NCBI GenBank assembly: GCA_016290875.1
Contig: JAEEVL010000003.1
Span: forward strand, 1-64,000
Source of the DNA: Ruminococcus sp.
GTDB taxonomy: Bacteria > Bacillota > Clostridia > Oscillospirales > Ruminococcaceae
Direction of reading: 5' to 3'
DNA length: 64,000 bases
In this document: positions 1-7,031 of the stretch, one piece after another
How the letters are laid out: each line of letters opens with the position of its first letter
Position numbering within the stretch: the stretch's first letter is position 1
Program-made: the position numbers and the translations under genes
The notes under the pieces: model-generated
Told to the model about the DNA's origin: nothing
What the model saw: the letters and a program-made list of their open reading frames with translations, nothing else
Databases searched by the model: none

Positions 1-8
1 GGGGGAGC

Positions 9-160
9 AACGAGGGGGAAACGTAGGGATAGGGGGAAATGTCAGCTTTTGCACCGGTTTTGTTTTTCCACCTTCGCCGAAGTTTCCCCCTCGTTATAAA
101 GTAACAATACAGGATTTATGATGATCAGAATAATAAGTTACACGATAAAGCGTGTATGCA
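9..160. repeat. Dispersed repeat R1, copy 1 (palindromic, MITE-like)
   Basis: The element begins with AACGAGGGGGAAAC (9-22) and has a perfect inverted match, GTTTCCCCCTCGTT, at 82-95. The following ~65 bases (TATAAAGTAACAATACAGG and onward) are also shared with the second copy at 14904-15050. No reading frame is apparent. It is one of four short repeat families that make up the gene-free stretch 1-459. Confidence 0.7.
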
Positions 161-186
161 GCCCCAAAGCACACAGACAGACTGTT

Positions 187-305
187 TAATGCATAATTCA
201 TAATGCGTAATGCATAATTGAATGTGTCTGCTGACGCAGACTAATTTAAATATATCGCGCAGCGATACATATAATTCCTAATTCCGAATTACGCATTCCG
301 AATTA
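187..305 (+). repeat. Dispersed repeat R2, copy 1
   Basis: AT-rich element built of alternating AATTCATAATG and GCGTAATGCATAATT words around two small hairpins, GTCTGC-TGAC-GCAGAC and ATCGC-GCA-GCGAT. Three further copies lie near 6544, 8453 (inverted) and 14701. It is non-coding. Confidence 0.75.
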
Positions 306-317
306 AAAAGAGTGGTT

Positions 318-375
318 CAAGAAGTAAAGAGGTAAAGAAGTAATATGTCTCATAGGTATAGTTTTTTACTTCTTG
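318..375. repeat. Dispersed repeat R3, copy 1 (58 bp, palindromic ends)
   Basis: Begins CAAGAAGTAAA (318-328) and ends TTTACTTCTTG (365-375), a perfect 11-bp terminal inverted repeat. Two other copies, at 14637 and 15171, have exactly the same 58-bp length. Confidence 0.7.
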
Positions 376-385
376 CCTCATAAAG

Positions 386-452
386 CAAGAATGGAAGAAT
401 GAAAGGCTGAAAGAATGAGAGGCTCTGCCTGTATCCCCCTTTCTCATTCTTG
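386..452. repeat. Dispersed repeat R4, copy 1
   Basis: Bounded by CAAGAATG (386-393) and CATTCTTG (445-452), with internal GAAAGGCTGAAAGAATGAG, the same word found near 6510-6540 (inverted) and 8572-8595. Non-coding. Confidence 0.6.
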
Positions 453-459
453 AAATTCA

Positions 460-488
460 TTGACAACAGCCGCTTATTGTGGTATCAT
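460..488 (+). promoter_or_regulatory. Sigma-A type promoter for the natAB-like operon
   Basis: TTGACA at 460-465 and TATCAT at 483-488 with a 17-bp spacer, 65 bases before the ABC ATPase start. It directly follows the R4 repeat. Confidence 0.75.
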
Positions 489-553
489 AGAGTAAAGTTT
501 TTAACACACTTGATTTATCCGGTAACTTATACTCAACGAAAAGAGGTTAAACA

Positions 554-1294
554 ATGGCTGATATACTCGAAGTCAAAGGACTGTCGAAGCAATACACCAA
601 GGTACTCGCTGCCGACAACGTCAGCTTCTCTGTGGGAGAGGGCGAGATATTCGCGCTCCTCGGTCCCAACGGCGCAGGCAAGACCACCACTATCCGCATG
701 ATCTCCACCCTGCTCACCCCTACTGCCGGAGACGCTCTTGTAGCCGGTCACAGTATAGTCAAGGAACCTGCAAAGGTACGTGAAAACATCACCTACCTCC
801 CCGACGAGGCAGGTGCATACAAGAATATGACCGGTATACGCTACCTGAGATTTATGGCAGGTCTCTTCACCACCGACCTCGACCAGCTCAACGCCTGTGT
901 CGAAAGAGCAAAGAACATCTGCGGTCTCGGTGAACGTCTTGAGGACAAGATAGGCAGTTACAGCCGCGGTATGATAAGAAAGCTCCTGCTTGCAAGAGCT
1001 GTTATGACCAAGCCGAAGCTCGCCATACTCGACGAGCCTACGAGCGGACTTGACGTTCTCAACGCCATCGAGATAAGAAAGATGATAAAGGAGCTTGCAG
1101 AAAAGGAAAAGATGTCCTTCCTGCTCTCCTCACACAATATGCTGGAGATAGAGTTCGTTTCCGACCGTGTCGGAATAATCTCCGGCGGACATCTTCTTGT
1201 AATCGGCTCTGCTGCTGAGCTGAAAGAGCGATACAGCGCAGTCAATCTTGAAGAAGTATTTGAAAAGGTGGTGAAAGAGAATGAAATTCTTTAA
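554..1294 (+). CDS. ABC transporter ATP-binding protein (NatA-like)
   Basis: The 246-residue ATPase has Walker A GPNGAGKTT at residues 37-45, the signature YSRGM at 136-140 (a common variant of LSGGQ in ABC-2 exporters), Walker B LAILDEP near 156-162 and the H-loop histidine near 194. It should hydrolyse ATP on the cytoplasmic face to drive the membrane partner encoded next, whose start lies 14 bases inside this gene. The start follows an AGAGG box. The pair resembles the NatAB sodium exporter family and related drug or peptide ABC-2 exporters; the substrate cannot be told from sequence. A consensus promoter lies just upstream. Confidence 0.92.
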   Translation: MADILEVKGLSKQYTKVLAADNVSFSVGEGEIFALLGPNGAGKTTTIRMISTLLTPTAGDALVAGHSIVKEPAKVRENITYLPDEAGAYKNMTGIRYLRFMAGLFTTDLDQLNACVERAKNICGLGERLEDKIGSYSRGMIRKLLLARAVMTKPKLAILDEPTSGLDVLNAIEIRKMIKELAEKEKMSFLLSSHNMLEIEFVSDRVGIISGGHLLVIGSAAELKERYSAVNLEEVFEKVVKENEIL

Positions 1295-2621
1295 CCTTCT
1301 TAAAAAGGAGCTCTCAGAACTGATAACAGTACAGATGCTCCTCGGACTCGTTGTTACTCTCGGAATATTCATGGCTCTCGGCAGCGTTATGGACACCACC
1401 ATAGACGAAGCAGTCGAAAAGACCTCCAACTACACGATCAGGCTCATCGACCGCGATGATACTGAGTTCACAAGGAACATGATAAAGGCTATCGAAGCCG
1501 ACGGCAACAAGGTACGTCTCTTTGACGATGCCGGTGACGACTACGCTGAGATACTCAATTCCAACGACATCAACGACATAGTCATTATCCCAGCAGGCTT
1601 CACAAGCAGCATAGAAAAGGCTGAACAACCGGAGCTCATCTCCGCTGCAAGAATGACCTCAGCTGCGACAATATCCAACATCAACGCAGGCTCTTCCAAC
1701 GCTGTTGAGCTGATAAAGGACTATGTCTCCTCAGAGATAGCTGTTGACGGCGGTCTGACCGACCAGCAGTACGTGCTCATGCAGAAGCCTGTCAAGCTCC
1801 GTGAGAACACCGTTGTAGATAACAGCTCAGCCGAGGTATCTTCAAGCAGCATACTCAGCAAGATAGCGCTTCAGAATATGCTTCTGCCGATAATAGTTTT
1901 CCTGCTGATAATACTCACATCGCAGATGCTCATGAGCGCAGTTGCCAACGAAAAGACCGACAAGACACTGGAAACCCTGCTCTCCGCCCCTGTATCGAGA
2001 GGTGCTGTCATAGGCGCTAAAATGCTCGCAGCCGCTCTTATCGCACTTATCAACGCAGCCGTATACATGATAGGCTTCAAGGTGTGCATGGGCGACGCTA
2101 CCGACAAGATCTCTGACACTGCCGGCGAGATAATCAGCACTCAGCTGTCCGTTGACGAAGCTATGCGTCAGCTGGGAATGTCCCTCAGCGGCATGGACTA
2201 CTTCCTGGTAGGCTTGCAGCTCTTCTTCACGATAATGATATGTCTTTCCATATCCCTCATACTCGGTGCTCTCATCAACGACACAAAGAACACTCAGAGC
2301 ATGATAATGCCGATAATGATGCTTGCGATCATCCCCTATATGATCTCTATGGTCGCAGATATAAACGCTCTGCCGACCGTTATACGCTACATCGTGTACG
2401 CAATACCGTTCACACACACGTTCTCGGCTATCCCGAACCTGATGTTCGGCAGAACAGCCCTCTTCATGGCAGGACTTGCATACCAGATAGTAGTATTCTT
2501 CGTATGTATATTCTTCGCCCTGAGACTGTTCATGTCCGACAAGCTCTTCACAATACAGCTCAACTTCGGTCAGAAGTCCAGGTACAAGGCAAAGAAACGC
2601 AAAGAGGCTGCCAAAAAGTAA
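1281..2621 (+). CDS. ABC-2 type transporter permease (NatB-like)
   Basis: This 446-residue membrane protein has the ABC-2 layout: one N-terminal helix (about residues 15-35), a long extracytoplasmic domain (about 40-190), then some five helices between about 195 and 425 and a basic C-terminus ending KAKKRKEAAKK. The phrase NEKTDKTLETLLSAPVSR after the second helix is typical of NatB/YhaP permeases. It overlaps the ATPase gene by 14 bp, implying translational coupling and a two-protein exporter. The substrate is unknown; sodium/proton exchange, as for NatAB, is one possibility. Confidence 0.88.
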   Translation: MKFFNLLKKELSELITVQMLLGLVVTLGIFMALGSVMDTTIDEAVEKTSNYTIRLIDRDDTEFTRNMIKAIEADGNKVRLFDDAGDDYAEILNSNDINDIVIIPAGFTSSIEKAEQPELISAARMTSAATISNINAGSSNAVELIKDYVSSEIAVDGGLTDQQYVLMQKPVKLRENTVVDNSSAEVSSSSILSKIALQNMLLPIIVFLLIILTSQMLMSAVANEKTDKTLETLLSAPVSRGAVIGAKMLAAALIALINAAVYMIGFKVCMGDATDKISDTAGEIISTQLSVDEAMRQLGMSLSGMDYFLVGLQLFFTIMICLSISLILGALINDTKNTQSMIMPIMMLAIIPYMISMVADINALPTVIRYIVYAIPFTHTFSAIPNLMFGRTALFMAGLAYQIVVFFVCIFFALRLFMSDKLFTIQLNFGQKSRYKAKKRKEAAKK

Positions 2622-2657
2622 GCCTTACGCCGATATAACACAAAGGAGGAAAAAATC

Positions 2658-3374
2658 ATGTCCACACCGCATAACAGCGCCGAAAAAGGCGACATAGCAA
2701 AAACAGTCCTCATGCCGGGCGATCCTCTCAGAGCAAAATTCATCGCTGAAAACTATCTTGATTCCCCGGTATGCTACAACGAAGTCCGCAATATGTACGG
2801 CTACACCGGCACCTACAAAGGTGTTCCGGTATCTGTTCAGGGCAGCGGAATGGGACCTGCTTCCATAGGCATATACTCATGGGAACTTTTCAACATATAC
2901 GATGTTGACAACGTGATACGCGTGGGCACAGCCGGTGCTGTTGCAGACCATGTACAGCTCCGTGACGTAGTTATCGCTATGAGCGCAAGCACAAACTCCG
3001 CATATGCCAGCCAGTACGGCCTGCCGGGAACATACGCTCCGACAGCTTCATGGGAGCTCCTCAGAGCTGCCGCAGATGCCGCTGCCGCAAAGGGCGCTCC
3101 GTACCACGTAGGCAACGTATTCACGAGCGATACCTTCTACGACGACGCAAACAGTCTTGCTGCATGGCAGAAGATGAACGTCCTCGCCATTGAAATGGAA
3201 GCAGCAGCACTTTACATGAACGCTTCCCGCGCAGGAAAGAACGCGCTCGCCATTCTCACAATATCCGACTGTCCGCTGAAAGGTCTTTCGACTACCGCCG
3301 AGGAGCGTCAGACGACCTTCCGCGACATGATGGAGATAGCGCTTGATACTGCTGTTGCAGTTTCAAATAAATGA
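2658..3374 (+). CDS. deoD: Purine-nucleoside phosphorylase, DeoD type
   Basis: Cleaves purine (deoxy)ribonucleosides with phosphate to free base and (deoxy)ribose-1-phosphate in the salvage pathway. The 238-residue length and the opening STPHNSAEKGDIAKTVLMPG match the hexameric DeoD family. The nucleoside loop ends in AIEMEAAALY near residue 180, and the catalytic aspartate lies in ISDCPL near residue 204. A strong AAAGGAGG box precedes the ATG. It follows the ABC permease gene by 36 bases and is probably on the same transcript, although the functions are not obviously related. Confidence 0.95.
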   Translation: MSTPHNSAEKGDIAKTVLMPGDPLRAKFIAENYLDSPVCYNEVRNMYGYTGTYKGVPVSVQGSGMGPASIGIYSWELFNIYDVDNVIRVGTAGAVADHVQLRDVVIAMSASTNSAYASQYGLPGTYAPTASWELLRAAADAAAAKGAPYHVGNVFTSDTFYDDANSLAAWQKMNVLAIEMEAAALYMNASRAGKNALAILTISDCPLKGLSTTAEERQTTFRDMMEIALDTAVAVSNK

Positions 3375-3391
3375 TGTATAAGGAGTAAAAA

Positions 3392-4291
3392 ATGAAAAGA
3401 TTATTATGTATCCTGACTTCACTCGCTTGTATGCTCAGCTTTGCAGCCTGCGGAGACGCTGACGACAGCTCTTCATCCGAAAAGGCTTCTGTTTCTTCAA
3501 CAGCTGACACATCTGAGACATCCACAGGTGACGAGGAAGACACAACAGCATCCGAAGCCGGTTCAACACAGGCTTCCACAAAGTCCAGAGAGAAGGCTAC
3601 CAAGGCTACTGAGCCGGAGACAAAGGCTCCCGACAAGACAGAGCCTTCCACAGGCGCTGATGCCACAGAGGCCACAAATGCTTCCGGCAGCGTGCAGCCC
3701 TCTTCATCAGGTTCCGGCGGCTCGACTGATTACGATGACGACGATGACATTTTCGGCTTTGAAAAGATAAACGTTGACAAGAGCGGCGAGACTGTAGTTA
3801 TGAATATCCCGTCTGCTATGTTCGATGAGGACGATGACGATGATACCATCACCTACGGCAGCAACACTTCCTTTGCCGCAATGGTAAAGCAGTACGACGG
3901 CGTTGAGATCAATAAGAACGATGCAAAAAAACTTGTTGAGATAAAGATGCCCAAGAAGGAATACGAGAAGTTCATGGACGAATTCCGTGCAGAGTTTGAG
4001 AAGTCTCTCAATGAGGCTGCCGGCAGTGAAGAATATCCATACATAACAAAGATCACTCACAACAGCAATTTCCAAGAATTCGATGTTTACATCACTACAA
4101 AGCAGGAATTCGAGGACAACTTTGGCGGTATGTTCTTCCTCACACTCTACATCGAGAGTATCTATTACTACATACTCGACGGCAATTCATTAGCAGAAGT
4201 TGAGGAAAAAGGCCTCGATATAGACGATATCCTGAAGATCACAGTTCACGACCAGGACGGCAAGACCTACACCCCCGACGACTTTGATTAA
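3392..4291 (+). CDS. Acidic lipoprotein of unknown function
   Basis: A 299-residue protein with a lipoprotein signal: basic MKRLL, a hydrophobic core and the lipobox FAAC with Cys-20. A Ser/Thr/Glu-rich linker runs to about residue 115, then aspartate runs (DYDDDDDIF and DEDDDDDT) flank a short beta segment, followed by a folded domain of about 150 residues. No family is recognised. The acidic runs could bind calcium, but they do not fit the EF-hand or dockerin pattern. It sits 17 bases after deoD behind AAGGAG and is closed by a hairpin terminator. The protein should be anchored on the outer face of the membrane. Confidence 0.8.
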   Translation: MKRLLCILTSLACMLSFAACGDADDSSSSEKASVSSTADTSETSTGDEEDTTASEAGSTQASTKSREKATKATEPETKAPDKTEPSTGADATEATNASGSVQPSSSGSGGSTDYDDDDDIFGFEKINVDKSGETVVMNIPSAMFDEDDDDDTITYGSNTSFAAMVKQYDGVEINKNDAKKLVEIKMPKKEYEKFMDEFRAEFEKSLNEAAGSEEYPYITKITHNSNFQEFDVYITTKQEFEDNFGGMFFLTLYIESIYYYILDGNSLAEVEEKGLDIDDILKITVHDQDGKTYTPDDFD

Positions 4292-4302
4292 GCAAAACAA
4301 AA

Positions 4303-4335
4303 AGCGCTACTTCAATTTAGTAGCGCTAATTTTGT
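4303..4335 (+). terminator. Hairpin terminator after the acidic lipoprotein gene
   Basis: AGCGCTAC (4303-4310) and GTAGCGCT (4320-4327) form a perfect 8-bp stem with a 9-base loop, followed by AATTTTGT. It ends the natAB-deoD-lipoprotein unit. Confidence 0.75.
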
Positions 4336-4481
4336 ACTGTCACGAAAAAAACAAAGGAAAGTTTCGGGAATTTGAGGAAGAAACCTTTTCAAAAGGGTTT
4401 GCCTCAATAACCTCACAATAGTTCTATATCAGTACCATAGTTAACAGGAAAGGATTTTCGTTAAACAAAATTATTCAATGA

Positions 4482-4517
4482 TTTAAGGTTGGTTTAAGGT
4501 TGATAGTGTAAAATAAT
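4482..4517 (+). promoter_or_regulatory. Orphan promoter with tandem OmpR-type direct repeat
   Basis: TTTAAGGTTG occurs at 4482-4491 and again at 4493-4502, an exact repeat with an 11-bp period (one helical turn). It is followed by TAAAAT (4509-4514) or AATAAT (4512-4517) as possible -10 elements. Head-to-tail sites one turn apart over the -35 region are how OmpR/PhoB-family response regulators activate promoters. No gene lies downstream on this strand before a terminator at 4568. Confidence 0.5.
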
Positions 4518-4519
4518 AA

Positions 4520-4597
4520 CTGGACTGAAAGGTCCGTATTCCCTTTCCATTTTTTTATTTTAGTTAAGCTATGCTCTGCATAGCTATTGTTTTTTTA
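4520..4597 (+). ncRNA. Candidate small RNA between orphan promoter and terminator
   Basis: From the expected start near 4520, a transcript would run about 78 bases and end at the AGCTATGC-TCT-GCATAGCT hairpin (4568-4586) plus seven T residues. It holds a small GGAC-tgaaa-GGTCC type fold and a pyrimidine-rich middle, and no reading frame with a ribosome site. The remainder of the gene-free stretch 4292-4594 is low-complexity AT-rich DNA. The alternative is remnant DNA with a chance promoter. Confidence 0.3.
4568..4596 (+). terminator. Hairpin terminator facing the ykgJ-like gene end
   Basis: Perfect 8-bp stem AGCTATGC/GCATAGCT with a 3-base loop, then ATTG and seven T on the plus strand. On the minus strand it lies just past the stop of the YkgJ-like gene but lacks a U-run there. 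Confidence 0.65.
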
Positions 4598-5080
4598 CAG
4601 AGGTTTCTTCTCAAACAGCAAAACGGGGTAGCCCTCATAGTACGGCTTGACTATCTCCGGGTGAGCATCTGCATAGCTGAATATCTTCTCGGCAAGTCCT
4701 TCTTTCAGGAAGCCCACAAGCTCCGAGAGAGGGCGGTTGTAAAGCTCATCGCAGATAGAAGCGATCGTCACAGCGCGTCTGCCGCCTACTTCCATAACAC
4801 GATAAGGCCATATCCGGCAGTCAAAAGGCTTGTCGTCGCCGAGCATACAGCCTGTCGGAGTGAGTGCAGGGCACGAGAACAGTTCGTCCGCACCTATCTC
4901 GCCTACTCTGAATATATATCCTCCGTCCTTTGGAACGAATTCCGTTTCCGGACGTGCCTGCTTTATCCTGAGCATTATCTCCTCAGTGAAAACGGGAGTC
5001 TCCCAGACGTCATAGCGGTCAAAAACGCAGCACAGCCGGCATTCCGCACAGACTTTGCCGCTGAGTATCTTTTTAAGCAT
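4595..5080 (-). CDS. YkgJ-family cysteine cluster protein
   Basis: The 161-residue protein carries the family's cysteine pattern: CAECRLCC near residues 12-19, then CPALTPTGC near 74-82 and CRIWPY near 92-97, which presumably ligate zinc or an iron-sulfur cluster. The function of the family is not established. The start at 5080 (MLKKILSGK) is chosen because a GGAGGC box lies just upstream; an in-frame ATG at 5122 lacks one. The gene is monocistronic and divergent from ymdB. Confidence 0.8.
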   Translation of the reverse strand: MLKKILSGKVCAECRLCCVFDRYDVWETPVFTEEIMLRIKQARPETEFVPKDGGYIFRVGEIGADELFSCPALTPTGCMLGDDKPFDCRIWPYRVMEVGGRRAVTIASICDELYNRPLSELVGFLKEGLAEKIFSYADAHPEIVKPYYEGYPVLLFEKKPL

Positions 5081-5112
5081 ACCCTGCCTCCTTGATGGTA
5101 GTTGATACAATA

Positions 5113-5141
5113 ATGATAACATATTCGGGCAGGCATTGCAA
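5113..5141 (-). promoter_or_regulatory. Promoter for the ykgJ-like gene
   Basis: On the minus strand, TTGCAA (5136-5141) and TATCAT (5113-5118) are separated by 17 bp, and a TG dinucleotide extends the -10 element. Confidence 0.6.
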
Positions 5142-5202
5142 TAGCTTTTCCGGCGGACATTCCCTGCCGGTGCATTTTCACTTAATATTTATTGATTTCC
5201 GG

Positions 5203-5232
5203 TTGACACCTGCTTACTGAACGTGTTATAAT
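5203..5232 (+). promoter_or_regulatory. Promoter for ymdB
   Basis: TTGACA (5203-5208) and an extended -10 TGTTATAAT ending at 5232, spacer 18 bp, 36 bases upstream of the start codon. Confidence 0.8.
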
Positions 5233-5267
5233 AATCCTGACGAAACTTTACTCACGGAGCTGATAAA

Positions 5268-6038
5268 ATGAAAAATCTGCTGTTTGTAGGAGACGTTGTC
5301 GGCAAAGCCGGCTGCAGCTTTCTTCAATCAAAGCTGAGTCTCATAAAACGACAGTATGCTATCGACCTTACAATAGTTAATGGTGAGAATTCCGCAGTAG
5401 GCAACGGGATCAACCGTGTTTCATCAGATTCGATCTTCAACGCCGGAGCTGATATAATCACTACCGGCAACCACGCTTTCAGACGCAGGGAGTCCCTCGA
5501 TATTTTCAACAGCGACTGCATAATACGTCCTGTGAACTATCCCGAGGGCGGCGTTCCCGGAAAAGGCGTTTGCGTCCTCGACGCCGGAGCTTTTTCGATT
5601 GCCGTTGTGAACCTCATGGGCACAGTCGGAATGGAACCCATAGACAATCCCTTCAACTGTATCGACAACGTGCTCAGGGACATAGATACCCCCAATATCT
5701 TCGTGGATTTCCACGCAGAGGCTACCTCTGAGAAAAAGGCAATGGGTTACCACCTTGCCGGAAGAGTCACCGGAGTATTCGGCACGCACACTCACGTACA
5801 GACAGCCGACGAGTGCATACTCTCAGGGCATACAGCCTATATCACTGACGCCGGAATGACCGGTCCGGAGGATTCCTGTCTCGGTGTGGACAAGGGACCT
5901 GTACTGGAAATGTTCAGATTTCGCTGCCCTGTCAAGTTCAAAGAAGCCGAAGGCGCGTCGTTTTTATGTGGTGTAGTTGTAGAATTTGACGAAAAAAGCG
6001 GCAAATCATACAAAATTGAAAGATTAATTATTAGATAG
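5268..6038 (+). CDS. ymdB: YmdB-family metallophosphoesterase
   Basis: A 256-residue binuclear metal phosphoesterase. The metal ligands are visible in order: GDVVGKAG (Asp-8), NGENSA near 40, TGNHAF near 68, DFHAEATSEK near 148 and GTHTHVQTAD near 175. B. subtilis YmdB hydrolyses 2',3'-cyclic nucleotides and affects biofilm versus motility choices; that role is known for the family and only inferred here. Length and motif order match the whole family. It has its own promoter and precedes spoVS, as it commonly does in Firmicutes, but with a separate spoVS promoter between them. Confidence 0.92.
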   Translation: MKNLLFVGDVVGKAGCSFLQSKLSLIKRQYAIDLTIVNGENSAVGNGINRVSSDSIFNAGADIITTGNHAFRRRESLDIFNSDCIIRPVNYPEGGVPGKGVCVLDAGAFSIAVVNLMGTVGMEPIDNPFNCIDNVLRDIDTPNIFVDFHAEATSEKKAMGYHLAGRVTGVFGTHTHVQTADECILSGHTAYITDAGMTGPEDSCLGVDKGPVLEMFRFRCPVKFKEAEGASFLCGVVVEFDEKSGKSYKIERLIIR

Positions 6039-6061
6039 TATACAAAATTCATTTTTGAGTA

Positions 6062-6090
6062 TTGATTTTTCTCCGGAAATATTGTATAAT
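6062..6090 (+). promoter_or_regulatory. Promoter for spoVS
   Basis: TTGATT (6062-6067) and TATAAT (6085-6090), 17-bp spacer. It looks like a vegetative sigma-A promoter rather than a clear SigH one. Confidence 0.65.
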
Positions 6091-6163
6091 ACTGTTGTAT
6101 AGCTGCACAGCACTTATTCCCACTCAGCTCGTACTACTTAATTGATTATAGGAGGCATTAGTT

Positions 6164-6424
6164 ATGGAGATATTAAAAGTTTCATCGCATTCATCACCAA
6201 ATTCAGTTGCCGGTGCTATCGCCGGTGTGATCAGAGAGCAGAAAGCCGTTGAAGTACAGGCAGTTGGTGCAGGTGCTGCAAACCAGGCTATCAAGGCTAT
6301 TGCCGTTGCAAGAGGATACCTTGCTCCGATCGGCATAGATCTCGTATGCATCCCTGCTTTCGCTAACATCACCATCGACGGTGAAGAGCGTACTGCTATC
6401 AAACTCATCTGCGAGCAGAGATAA
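6164..6424 (+). CDS. spoVS: Stage V sporulation protein S
   Basis: An 86-residue protein nearly filled by the SpoVS (Alba-like) fold, recognisable from MEILKVSSHSSPNSVAGAIA and ARGYLAPIGIDLVCIPAF. SpoVS affects septation and coat assembly during sporulation in B. subtilis. It is one of the two sporulation markers in the window, with SpoIID at 59408. An AGGAGG box stands before the ATG; the gene has its own promoter and a strong terminator, so it is a single-gene unit. Confidence 0.95.
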   Translation: MEILKVSSHSSPNSVAGAIAGVIREQKAVEVQAVGAGAANQAIKAIAVARGYLAPIGIDLVCIPAFANITIDGEERTAIKLICEQR

Positions 6425-6437
6425 CTGAATACTATGC

Positions 6438-6465
6438 GGAGACGGTCAGCCGTCTCCTTTTTTTA
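6438..6465 (+). terminator. spoVS terminator
   Basis: Perfect 8-bp stem GGAGACGG/CCGTCTCC (6438-6445, 6450-6457) with a 4-base loop and seven T. Confidence 0.92.
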
Positions 6466-6482
6466 TGCCCCGGCACGGGCAG

Positions 6483-6542
6483 TAAGAATGAATGAAAGCT
6501 TTCCCCTGAGACACTATCATTCTTTCAGCCTTTCATTCTTGG
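6483..6542 (+). repeat. Dispersed repeat R4, copy 2 (left arm of the trpB2 flanking repeat)
   Basis: AAGAATG at 6484-6490 and CATTCTT at 6534-6540 bound the element, with CCCCTGAGACACT inside. The reverse complement of nearly the whole element appears at 8567-8627. Confidence 0.75.
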
Positions 6543-6543
6543 A

Positions 6544-6663
6544 TTAATGCATAATTCATAATGCGTAATGCATAATTGAATGTGTCTGCTGACGCAGACT
6601 TATTTTAATATATCGCGCAGCGATACAAATAATTATGAATTATGAATTATGCATTATGAATTA
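6544..6663 (+). repeat. Dispersed repeat R2, copy 2 (left arm of the trpB2 flanking repeat)
   Basis: Contains the GTCTGC-TGAC-GCAGAC hairpin and the ATCGC-GCA-GCGAT hairpin. It is almost identical to the reverse complement of 8453-8565; together with R4 it forms one arm of an inverted repeat of about 180 bp around the T-box and trpB2. Confidence 0.8.
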
Positions 6664-6677
6664 ACATCTCCCCTCTC

Positions 6678-6706
6678 TTGACAAATCAGGATATATGTGT
6701 TATAAT
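6678..6706 (+). promoter_or_regulatory. Promoter of the Trp T-box and trpB2
   Basis: TTGACA (6678-6683), spacer 17 bp, TATAAT (6701-6706) with an upstream TG. The 13 bases CTTGACAAATCAG recur at the thrS T-box promoter (10822-10834). Confidence 0.9.
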
Positions 6707-6724
6707 GACCGTAGTTTATCAAAC

Positions 6725-6995
6725 CGTTGAAGAAGAGCAAGTAGCTCCTGCGGATATTTTCAGAGAGCCGGTGTTCGGTGCGAACCGGTATTATGTGCAG
6801 TTGTGAATGGGCTTCCGAGGGCAAGCTGAAGGCGCACGGGCGCTGTGTAGGCAAGCCGCAGAGGTTCTGCGTTAACAAAACCGGCGTATGTGAGTATGCG
6901 CAGAGTGGACGCTTAGCGTCAAGCAGGGTGGCACCGCAGAAATGTTTATTCGCTTCTGTCCCGGCATTATCAGCCGGAACAGGAGCTTTTTTGTT
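6725..6995 (+). promoter_or_regulatory. T-box riboswitch, Trp (UGG) specifier
   Basis: Stem I shows AGAGAG (6762-6767). The candidate specifier is UGG at 6808-6810, six bases before GAG; the Thr and Leu leaders in this window have their specifiers at the same distance. The T-box core AGGGTGGCACCGCAG lies at 6925-6939 and is followed by a terminator with arms CTTCTGTCCCGGC and GCCGGAACAGGAG and a T-run ending near 6992. Uncharged tRNA-Trp would stabilise the antiterminator and let trpB2 be transcribed. The specifier assignment is by alignment of the three leaders by eye. Confidence 0.9.
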
Positions 6996-7031
6996 ACGGC
7001 AATATCAATCAAACTATAAAGGAGAATGTTT

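Noticed and set aside
1842..2417. 191-residue minus-strand frame within the ABC permease gene
   Set aside because: The composition is unlike a protein with a fold; the plus-strand frame is a clear ABC-2 permease, and there is no promoter or ribosome site on the minus strand.
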